Positions 32,036 to 44,000 of a stretch of 64,000 bases of DNA are shown piece by piece. The DNA comes from Norana najaformis. Lineage: Eukaryota; Annelida; Clitellata; Crassiclitellata; Hormogastridae. Where the stretch lies: positions 23,847,453 to 23,911,452 of the forward strand of contig OZ029916.1 in NCBI GenBank assembly GCA_964023275.1. Direction: 5' to 3'. Position numbers and translations under genes: made by a program. Numbering within the stretch: the stretch's first letter is position 1; the number at the start of each line of letters is the position of its first letter. Below the pieces are notes generated by a model. It searched no databases. It was not told where the DNA came from and saw only the letters and a list, made by a program, of their open reading frames with translations.

Positions 32036-35000
32036 CTACATATGCGAATGACACGATTTATGAACTGTCATCATTATTCAGACAGCCATGCAAGAAACAT
32101 GACGCTCTTTACAGGACTTACTGACCGATTATTTCATTTATTCGTTCTTGAAACTGGCTTTTATTCTGAGAAAGAACACGAAAAGAAACTTGAAGATTTT
32201 TTTTAATGGTCACTACTAAAACATGTCTAATCTATTCGCACATCCCTGCATAATTCCTACCTGTGTAGCCCCGTTATTATGGTGCTTAAGGCATGAATCG
32301 ATTAACAAGTGAAAGAAATGACCCTACAACTCAGCCTGCCTTCACTTCTGCGACCGAGTTTCCTATCGATCAACTGGTATTTACCACATGAAATTCCCAT
32401 TGACATATTTCTGAGCTATGTTTCCCGTAAGTGCAGGTTGTCCTCTTCTTTTACTCCACTGTTGCTTTACCCTAAGAGCCTTAACTACCGGGACCACACT
32501 CCTGAGTAAATAAGGCCCGGTTATCTCTTGTTGAATATTGTAAGCTAATCAGCATGATGTCGTGTTAAGTGAAATTAACTTAAATTTTTTGTTGAGTCAC
32601 GAAAAGTGTAACTGAAGAAGTCTAGCGTGCCGTTGTGGAAACCTTGATGTCTTGATGTTTTGAAGCCTCAAATAATTATTATTGCGCTTCCCGACTTAAA
32701 GCTGTTTTTTATATTTGAAAGGCACTGTGAAGCAGGCTACAGTCTGTAAAAGATGAAGTGGAGAAAATTGCTTTTACAAACTGTTAATCTTACTTTATGG
32801 ATGGCCTGCGCAATGAACCGACGACGTTTGTTCCTTCAGCCGTGATCGTTGCCTCCTTCCCGATGCCGGTGACTTTTCTCGTTTCATCTGGTCTCGTAGT
32901 TCTATTCTGTCCAAATTACAGAAGATAGCGAACAGTCTTTAGAAAGCTGTAAGAATATATAGCTTCCACAGATAGGCATAACTTATTAATTTTTATCGTG
33001 TTACAGATGCATCAAACATAGATAGGCTTAAGTCATTTTATGCATTCTTATTATTATTCATTAGGCCCCCCTATCTATCGAAGGTTGTCTAGTGCTTGGT
33101 TACAGAGCAATTATTCAATTCTTCTTCTGGTTCTCTGCCCTCAGGCAGGTTCAAACGTCCGATGACGCCAATTAGTCAATTACTTGCAGACAAATACTGT
33201 AACTTATGCCGCTTATGCAGTCTGCATATATTCGTCATCACTCTACCGAAACGGCTCTATCGCGTATTTTTTTGAACTTGCTTGATGCGATGGATGTTAG
33301 AGGTGACACTTTTCCGATTTATTTGATCTTAGCGCCGCGTTCGACACGGTCGACCATGATGTTGCGCTGCGTTTACTTCAGGGGCAGTCGGCGAAAATGA
33401 GACTGCGCTGCAGTGGGTCGCTTCCTTCTAGAAGAATCTGATGCAACAGGTCTGCATCCAGGGCGTCTTGCCGTCGATCGCCGTCTAAATGCCAACGCCT
33501 CTCATGGATCTGTTCTCCGCCCACCAAAGGTAGAAGATTGAAAACGCATTCCTATGCTGATGACACCCAGGTCTAACTCAGTGACCCAGCCATCAGTGGA
33601 GCTGTGAAGAGTTTTGTAGAATGTATCGAGTGCATTGAGGACTGGATGGGTAGGAGTCATTTGAAGATGAACATAGACAAGACGCAACTAATTCGAATCG
33701 GAGCGAATCACTAATTAGACATCGTTGCGATCGGCAAGCTCCACTGAAGTCTTCAGTAGTTCAGTTATCCTAGAATGAGATCAACCTAGGAGTCATTATC
33801 AAATCTGAGGCGATAATGAAAGAACACGCGGCCTGTCGCTGTCGAAAGAACTTGGACAGGATCGATCATCGCTGTCAATCGACTCCAGAAAGAGTCTTGT
33901 TCACGCCCTTGTATACAGTCCGCTGGACTACTGTAACAGCCTGTTATGCGGCGTGAGTGCGAAGCTGCTCAAAGAGCTACAGAGTATGCAGAACGCTGCA
34001 GTCAGGTTCACTGCAGAGGTGAGGAACTTCGACCATATCACCTCTATACTTCAAGATCTGCATTGGCTGCCCGCTCGCAAGAAAAACGCCTTCTATGTGG
34101 AGACACTGGTCTACAATGTACATGTTTTTCTATGGCGATCGCATAGCCTGGACCTTGCTCATTTTTCAATGAATTGGTCAGGTGAGATCCTTCAGCACTG
34201 CTGCCCAGTTTGAATGGGTACAACTCCATTTAAGTTACCGTGTGCGGACTGTGCTAGCCCGATAATCAAACCTTTAAAATAAGCCACGATCGGTATACGA
34301 ACCGGCATTCTCACGCCCAAAGCCGACTTGATATACGCTTTAACCATTGTAGCTAATTAATCCAGCAAGTCTACATGGAATGGCGCCACTATTATTAGAC
34401 AAATACTGCGTGCCAGCTTCTTCATTCCTGGTCTATCTCGATTACGTTCGGGAAGAAGCTACGACTCTGTATGGTCCGAAAGGCCACGGAAGGGGGCGCG
34501 TAAAAGAACAATGGGGCATCTGGCCCGACGGTCTGGAATGCGCTGTCTGTCGATCTCCGTGCTTCAGAACGAAAGTTTGAAGAAGAAATTGAAGATTTTC
34601 TGTTGATGTCATGCATCTGACTAGACCGAGTTCATTTGCTTCCGGCGTATTCACTTATATAATGACTTGCGTTTTATGAATCTAATAACATTAATAAGCC
34701 TAATAATAATAATATTTCATTGAAAAAATCTAACCCAAAGGGATTGCTAAACAATAAGCACAAATTCTAAGTTTAATTTCTCTCTCATGAGCGCTGATCA
34801 GCATGGGACGGGGACATGCCAAACCCAATTTTTAGGTTCGGCTGCACTAAATAATTCTCCTATATTTTCACATATCATTCAGTGCTTTCACTATTCCTCT
34901 TAATTATGTTTACGTTGTATACTAAACAGCCTGACTGATGTGGATTTGCTTTGAGTCAGCAACGGTGAATAATCTGGTTTCTTTGATACAACTGTGGCCT

Positions 35001-38000
35001 ATATGTATGCGCGAGTATATAAATATATATAGTCCTATACCTGAACATTTATATAAGACACAGATTAGAATCTGTCGATTGCGATCGTAGCCAGCCTTAA
35101 TAATGTTATATGTGGTTCAATATGAACGAAAAGTTAATCCACGAAACTCGAGTAGCCGAAAACGAAATCGGATTCTCGCAAACGAGTAAATCCACCTCAA
35201 CGGCGTCTGGTCCATGACTGACTGATCAGAGGTCCTGAGTTCTAGATCCGTTCTTCGCAGAGGTTGAGGAATGACGATAACCAAATATGAAGGCATTTGC
35301 GGCACAAACACTGGTATACGATCACACACCGGTAGACCTACTCCCTTTTGGTTGATGGTACAGCTTGCCACTTCCAAAAATATCTCTCACACACCCCCAA
35401 GACCATCCAGGCATATACAAATATGTTTACTACACACATATTCAGGCATATACAACGTGCATGCATTCATGCAAAAAGAGATTAGAAATGAACGAACTTA
35501 GATTTTAGATTTTAGAGATTTAAGACTGCACTGTTCTCTCCAAGCATTAGCTTTCTCGGATCTTTTGTTTACGAGGCCTACATTTCGTCGTTTGCATTAA
35601 TTATTGTGAACATATTTTTACTCATTCCCTTCAGGAATCAGATAATTAGGCCCCATAAGTATATCGAATGGGCCGAAATGATCAAAAGTGCCAGTAAATA
35701 TTTCGTTATAATGTTACGATATGTTGGCCCAGGCCCCACTTGCTCAGAGTGCTTATTTTTAATAAGAGAATTTATCGACAGGCAATTATATGCTATAGTT
35801 CGTACTTTTATCAGCACCATTTACTAAAATTCAGTTTATTACCTGATATTACAGCCACACTGTAAGTTAATGTGTAGATTAATGGGTTACGGATGCGATA
35901 ACACCACAGAATGAAGATTGACAAGGATTAGTCTTACACAAATTTCCTAGCACTTCTTAGCAAGAGGCGGCAAGCCTGAGTCCGCACTCTTCACCGCCTG
36001 TTTGGTCATACTTAAGGCATGTTTAAGTTTAATTAATCGAGATTGTTTCCAAGAAAGAATCCTAGGAAGGGTGTTTACTATCTCGAACTGTCTACAGCGT
36101 TTACCAACTTCTCTTGTCTTTGTTTTCTTCGTTTTCTTCGTTGCCATCTTTTTCGTCAGATCTGTTTTAATCGAAGTCGTCTGCTGCTGCAGCGGCGGCG
36201 GTGACAGCTTCAAGGATGACTTTGTCGTCGTTGAAAGTGTAGCGGAGGAGAATGACGAGGAGGAGGAGGAGGTGGTGGAGAAGTAGCTAAAGTAATGGAA
36301 GAGAGAAAATCAATGCAACGCCGAAAGATGCCAACAAGATGCTTGCTTGTTCAAATATGGCCTTGTACGGCTCCTGCCTCATTTGCTACAGCGGATGGGG
36401 TATGCGAGGCATTGGCGGAATGTAAATACAGCTATCAGTGAATTATCATTGTCTTGCAATTTGAAAGAGGCAAGTGACAGCGCCGATGATCTATTGCAAC
36501 GCGGCCTCGTCGTTGCGCTCAACTAACGACTGGGTGCTGTCAGAAACTGATGTAATCATCTGGAAATGAGTGACGGCCCAGCAATACTCCACTGCATTTT
36601 TTGCACGAGTAAAAGACCCTGGCTGCATCAAGGTTAGCTGTGCCCACACTGTGGTAATAACTGGCCACCATTTGCCACCAGCGACAGAATGCGGGCCAGC
36701 TTTGGGTCATTAAGTAAGTAAGACATTTGTTAACATGTCATGTGTCCATCGGCTGAGCGAGGAATCGTAGGCTGTCATTAAATGAGGCTGTCTATGGTAC
36801 GAGAATTTTTAGCTGAACCATACTCCTCAATAGCCATACCACTCAATAAAAGGAGAAAATCTATAACTGGTAGGCCTACTCTAACTAGTTTCGGACAAAA
36901 ATTGCGCCGCTTTCTATGTACGAATGTCATGTAGAATTTTTTCAATTCTTAGTTGTTGCCTCTTGAAACTGCACAATAAAGCTAGTCGATGTGCTTAAAT
37001 TTCTCTGAAAATAGTTTTAACTTTAGAAAGATAGGTTAATGCCGATATGAGTTTCTCAGCTTAGGCTACCTGTTTGAGTGTGGGGGGCGTAGCTGCTTCA
37101 CTTCTAGATCTACGTCTCCTTCGATCTGAATTCTCCTACTCCCTTCGGCAGCCATCTCTAACACATGGAGGCCGTTCAGTGTTAAGCCTAAAAGTAACAC
37201 ATTCATTCTTTGTATTTATCATAGAATATATATATATAGTTTGTTGCAGTTCTTCCTTAGCGCCAATTATATATATATATATACATACTTCCTATATATT
37301 CGTTATATGAGGTGAGAAGTTGCTTTTATGTAAACCGAATTCATAACTCAATCTATCCTGGATTTTAATCAATCAGTTTCAACATGTTATATGGACCCAC
37401 ACCGACACGTAAAACGTTATTTATTGCAGGTCGACTAATATTTTGAGACTATCGTTTGTCGTTGTCGACAAGAGCTGTTTTTATTCGATTTGCTGAAAAC
37501 TGTGTGTATATCACAATATGTCTACATTATAAGAATTGTATTGTGTAAGTGTCGATAGATGTTATTACTCAGATTTCATCTTGCACCTTACATAACAAAC
37601 TGAAGGTTACTTAGGCCTATAGCCTATCCTACCTAATCAGTTCATCTCATTATCATATGTAATACTTGTGAATAGTTATACCTCATAGTTAGATTAACTG
37701 ATGAAGTGGCGAATTAAAAGCCCACCTGCCATGGTACCGTGAAAGTGACGTACTAGATGACCGCTCACGTCTTTCTTTCCACCGACGAATATGTTGACCT
37801 GATGATTGAATGTCGTCAGCTGAAGTCCTAATGGATTAGACAAAAACCGTCCTCACATTAGCTGACCAAATCAGCTTTTAAGCATCTAGATAAGCAACGG
37901 ATTAACCGCCGATGCGTCTTGGCCGTTTTCCTCCGAATGTAATGTACGTCCTATTTCATCAGTGACCAGACCAGACAAGGCCTCGACTACATTGTTCCCT

Positions 38001-41000
38001 TTTAGCTGATTAATTGGCTTCATGCCAGTTTGTCGGTTGACAGAGACAGATAAGCGACTGAAGGGAGGAATGAAAATTGACTATCTGATAGATCGATCGA
38101 TTGATTGAATGATTTAGTGATTAAATCCGCTGAGAAGGAATTGCTAAGGCATCGATGTTCGTCGACGGCGGTGGATTGAGCGGGCGAGTCCTGTCAAATA
38201 CAATGGATTGTTGCAATACGGATGCGTTCACCCGACAGACGCCAATAAAAGCAAAGCAAGCTTCAGCCGCCATAAATTTCTGAAGACCAGCATTGACCTA
38301 TCAGGGATTCGGTCCTTTGATTTCACCAAAGATACTTAAAGCTACCACAGGACTTGGACCACATATAGCCTCTTATAGCCTCTTCTGTCTCCGCCTCAGT
38401 CTCTGTCTCACACCCTGCTTCTCCCATTGCTTCTACGTCTGCCTTTACTTCTCCATTATCCTACCGCCTTCTCGTTCTTGCCATCCTCGTGTTTTACTCC
38501 GAAAACACAGCCACTGGTGCTTCTGATTTGATGTCATAGGTCTATTATCTATATATAAAACGGCAAAGCTTAAACTAAGTAGCAGCCAACTCTTTCAGCC
38601 ATCAACCACGTAGTCCAGAGATCCTTGTGATGCAAATTTAACGCATTTTCAATCCAAACGAATTAAAGCTCAGATACTGCTACAAATACAATCATATATC
38701 TTAGTTTTAAAATCATTACGGATAATATCGAATTTATAAATGCTAAGGAATTTCGTTACATGAATTGCCACGCTTTTCTGCGTCATACATGCATATTATA
38801 CTTAGGCATACATTGAACATAACATGCACATATGCCTACATACTTACTACATACATACGTATAAAAACAGACAGGCGGCTGGAAGGAGGAAGGAAACTGA
38901 CAATTGGCTACAGTGTCTCACATGCATTTACATATGTATGTATGTAGGTATACATATATACACAATATGTATGTATGCATGCATCATACATGCATACATA
39001 CATCCACACATAGGCCTATTGCATACAATCGTACGTTTATTATAATCGACATGCGTCGACAGGAAAGAAAGGAAGGGCTTCTGCCATAAACGACTTGCAT
39101 GGTAATAAGGTAGAAGACAGTCTTGCCTGGTGGATTTTTCGGCTGGACTGGTAGATTGTCGACCTGGATGGTAGAATTGGCTCCGTTGCGAATAAAACGG
39201 ATAATGTGATACTTTCCGTCGTTGACCTTTGTAAACAATTCGCCGATCATATGGTCGGTCAGACCCATGTTATAACCGACGTAGATGTTTCCGTCGACCT
39301 AAGAGAAAGCGAACAGAGAACTGGATTTGTTCAATGCAAACAAAAAGAAGACGACTGGACTTGAGTGGAAAAAACTAAAAATACCCATTCGAAGGTTTCT
39401 TAGGATCCTCTCACCATCATCATCTTCGTTAACAAAATTGTCGTCTCCGTCATCATCATCGTCGTCGTCGTCATCGTCATGGTATCGCCTCCATTTGTTC
39501 TTAAATAGAATTTGAAAGAATTTAGATGGGACAAAAGGAGTTCTGAACGGATAGGCCTACTCTTTGGCATTGGGCTTAGAATGGAACTCAATCTTTATTT
39601 CTTGCCTAACTTCGAACTTAAATTCACCAGTGTTTTGTTTTTATGGTTTATGTGTGGAGTTCTTTTAAAAGCTTAACTTCACTTCGACACCTACATTTTT
39701 GTTTTCATGTATATATGCATGCATCTTGTATTTATAAAACTCTTTTCAAGAACCTAGAAAGGCGCAAATTGAGCATACCATTGAACTAAGACTACGTACC
39801 ATCTTCAACCTGCATAGCACAGCCTACATGCCATTTTAGTGCCACAAAAATTTGAGGTCTTCAACCAATTAGCATGATTTAAATCAGGTCAAGCACTCTC
39901 ATTTTGTGTGTTCAGTGCAAATGAGGTCATATGGAGGACAGGTGTCTTCAAGATTGCCATCGATGATTTCACCAAGCAACAGCTAGACATATTATGCCGA
40001 AGATATCGAGACTCGTAGCGACATACTGGCACACGCGAAATGAGCGACTTCCCATACGTGCATCTGCATTGCAAAATTCAAGATCTACAGCGAAGCTTCC
40101 TTTCTCAGTCGTGAGTGCTTCACTTACTTGAGTCTGGATTCTATGAGATCATGCACCATTTGACTAATTATTCTTGCTATTGGTTTCTTTCGAATTTATT
40201 CAAAGCATAACATTTGCTCTAATATATTGTCAGCAGATTTACTTATCAGGCCTGTTTTCTCTTCGAGAACCACGGAAAATGATAGTCATGCATCACCAAA
40301 TTGCTTTAAATAATCTGCGGACTAGAATTAGACATATTTTTATAGGTTATGTTTTGTGTTAGTTTGTTATTGCAACTCATTAATGGGGTGGATTGGTCTA
40401 ATAATCTTCTTTAATGTGGTGACTTTTCAAATTAAATTTCTCTACACATTAACTTGGAATGACGATGGGATGAAACTAGAATAATGGGCCTACATTCTTT
40501 CTGTATCAGGCTGTTTTTGCAAGTGGGACAGACTTACTGACCTAGCAGAATTAGATTTTTGTTGTAGAATTATTTACTGCTCATAAGTTTTTTCTTTGAC
40601 GAATACTTACAGGTAGAATCAATGAATATTTAGACAGTTTACCTCCATTTAGGTTAATTTTTTACACAATATCAGCGGATTATAAGTAATTTTGTTGTTT
40701 CTGGCCAGACTAGGCTAGTGTGTGTAATGTAACTTACTCTTATTCTTTCGATTTAACAATCAAAGAATTACAGTAGCCTCTGACCAACTGCTCTCTGCAA
40801 GATGAGCTATAATTGGAAATTCCACAAGCATCATCGAAACAGACAAAGCTTAGGTTAAAGCATGCATAAATAGGCCAGTGCATAGGTAGTCATAGTGAAG
40901 AACTTATTGGCAATTTCTGTGCAAAATAGGCTGGCGACTTGCCCGTCGAAATTACCCGCCTGACGATTTGCATGAGCAAATTCACTTGTCTGTCTAACGA

Positions 41001-44000
41001 GACGTAGGCGATGGGTCCGGTCGCCGGCGACACTTGATACGAAGCGTTCCCCTTAACTGATTCCGATGTCCTGTGAAGTTGATCGCAGTTTTTGATTAGT
41101 TTTCAGCAGCACGCAGAGTCTTGAGAGGGCGGCAGGCTGACGGCATGACGTATCGCCGCCATGTGCCACAGGGTAATAGCTAGAGGACGTTGACATCAGA
41201 CGCTACATCAAAGCAATCGCAATGGCTCTTCATACTAGCAGACTGTCGCTCCTTTATTGTCAGAGGGCATCGGTCCAGTAGGAAAGGCAGTTAGGCAGGA
41301 GAGACTGCTGACTCAAGTCGAAAGAAATACCAGTCTAATTGGAATGGGCAGATAGAGTGTCAAATTGAAATAGGGAATAGCCATCATTTGGAATAGGCAG
41401 TTAGGTGCGAAAATGTAATGGGCAGATGGAATGATCAAATTACACTATTCATAAAGTAATCCAATTAGAATAGGCATATAATGTAATCGTAATACTTATA
41501 TAGCACCTCTTCAAGAAAACTACTCAGAAGTGCTCCCGACTTGATAAAACAAGACCATGATCAAACAGAACTTTTCAATCGCTGGCAAACTCAAGGCAGA
41601 GAATGTAGAATTATGACCGAATTTTTTGGATCCTACCAATTAACTGAGCCGCAGCGTTTAAAACAGATTGAAGTTGGTTAATTCTAAAAAGAGAGACACC
41701 TGTATAGATGGCGCTACCATAGTGGACCCTGATACATTTGAATGCTTGCATCAGAGTAAAAGCAACCTTAGGAGAGAGCGAATGGCGTATAGTGCGGAAT
41801 TGGCGCAGATGATAAAAGCATGTTCTACCTACTGTCTTCACATACTCAGAGAGGTTGGAGAGAAGGTCGGCGGTGGAGAGCCTTCAGTTGACCGAAAATG
41901 ACAGTCACCATAAATCGCAACATGGCATTTCAACTGTAAGACGATGAAGAGCTTTTATGTTGACGTAAGGCACGAGCTGAAAGACGACGCTTCTAATAAA
42001 ATCCCGGCAGGATTCAAGATAAAGCTTCGTGCCATCATCTGTCAGATATCAGGTGCCACAAAAAATCCTTTCCCAATCTTAAGAGGAATCTGTTGCGAAA
42101 TGCGGAATAGCGAAGCCAATCGACTTGGAAGTATTTCCGGTCTAGACTCATCGGTGTGCACTTTAAGCCTGACTGGAATAGTCAGGAAGTGCAACTGGGA
42201 GGAATTCTCATCACCACATTCGTGCTTTCTAGCGTTTTAAAATGTAAATGTACACGTCTTTCTATAGCGACCATATGGCCTCGACCCTGCTCATTTTTTA
42301 ACGAATTAATTGAGTGAGATCTTTCACCACCGCTGGCTGTTTGAATTGGTGCCTCGCCATTTAAGGTCCCCGTGTACGGCTAAAGGACGAATTATAATTT
42401 CGAACAGACGATGATGTGACGAACATTTTAGACAGCGCAACAAAAAAACTAGCATTTAGATAGGAACTAGTAGAATATGTACCGAGCAGAAAGTTGGAAA
42501 TTTCTATCTAAAATTGGCCGCTTTGAAAGAACTGTAGACCGCGTGGATCTTTTCATGTCAAATCCTTCAAAGAAAATTATTTTTACTCGGTGTTCTGTCG
42601 TTCCTGGTTGGCAGCGCCCACCACCACAGGGTTGCTGATGGCGGTGGCTGCGGTGGCGCTAGTCTAATTATATACTGATGAAATATAATGATGAGTCATT
42701 GATGGCGAAGCAGAAGACCATCAGAAGACGTGCGGCCTTGTAACGCTGCTACTAATTTGGAGACCATTAGTCGCAGTCATTACACGCTCCAATGCGCAGG
42801 CAAAGCGAGTGTCAAAGCGAACTCATAAGACGCCTGCGCTTCAGCCTTCACCCCAACGCAATCACAAACTAATAGCAACGCAGCAGCAGTTGCTCACCCG
42901 CTCTGCTAACCTCCCATCCTCTGCCGGGTCTATACCGCCCTTCCATCCACCGTCTCTTCCCATTCCTTTGAGGCTCCGAGTTGGCCTCGACCTCCCTTCT
43001 GTCCTTCTGACAGTGGTTAACTACTTTATGCCTCAGTTGCTGTCTGCCTCCTACCCTCCATCCTGCTGTTCATGCCTCTGCCCGTTGCCTCCCGACGTCT
43101 CTGGGGCTATCCGTCTCCTTCACCATCCTGACGGACTCTCTCAGTCCTTCCTTCCGTCCGTCCGTCCGTCCGTCCGTCCGTCCGCCATCATCCGTCCGCC
43201 GTCCTCCATCTTTCCGCATCTTCATTCGTTCCTCTGTTATCCCTTCGTCCGTCAGTATCTTCCTCGGTACGTCTCTCCATCCTCTCATATCTTCCTCCGT
43301 ACGTCTGTCTATCCTCTCATATCTTCCTCCGTACGTCTCTCCATCCTCCCATATCTTCGTCGGTCCCTCCGTCGTCCCTTCGTCCGTCCGTATCTTCCCC
43401 CATGTCTCGGTCTTTTGCCGCCCTTCCGTCCGCGTGTCTTTCGTGTCTGTTGTCCAGTTGTGCTGCAGTTGAGTGTACATACTGACCAGTTCCATTTCGA
43501 TGTAGTCGTTGGAGCTTCCGCTGACGATGCGGACGAGAACCGCATTGCGCTGCGTCGTTATGAATCCTAGAGCCAAGCGGTCCGTCTTTGAATCAGGCCA
43601 CTCGCCGTCCGGAAATGTGTAGGTTATCAGACCACCCGAGTGACCGAAGCTATAGGCCACACTCTCTGCAACGCATACACATATACGAATTCAACCCAGT
43701 TGCAGGATGAAGTCTCCTTTAGCCTATAGTAAACAGGGTTGTGATTACATACTAAGACCAGTAGGCCTACTGTATGTGGCAAAGTCTCCTTTAGCCTATA
43801 GGGTTGTGATTACATACTAAGACCAGTAGGCCTATGTGGCTGCGTTACATTTATTTATATACAGATTTTTATAGAGACAACTTAACTTCAATCCAGCTTG
43901 GTTTTCAATGAATTTTAAAGGTTAAAAATTTCATCATTGCCCCCCGTTTATGCAGAAATAGTGGCAAAACTATCTTAGGTTCCCGTGTGTTCCCGTACTG

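Noticed and set aside
38145-38190. Candidate neurexin splice-site-4 cassette exon (acceptor gtatttgacag)
   Set aside because: In the required phase it meets a stop after 15 codons with no donor before it, and the residues do not resemble the known insert.
42809-43570. 253-codon plus-strand open frame rich in Ser, Pro and Arg
   Set aside because: Created by pyrimidine-rich minisatellites and the antisense of the neurexin LNS6 exon; no domain and no gene-like codon pattern.
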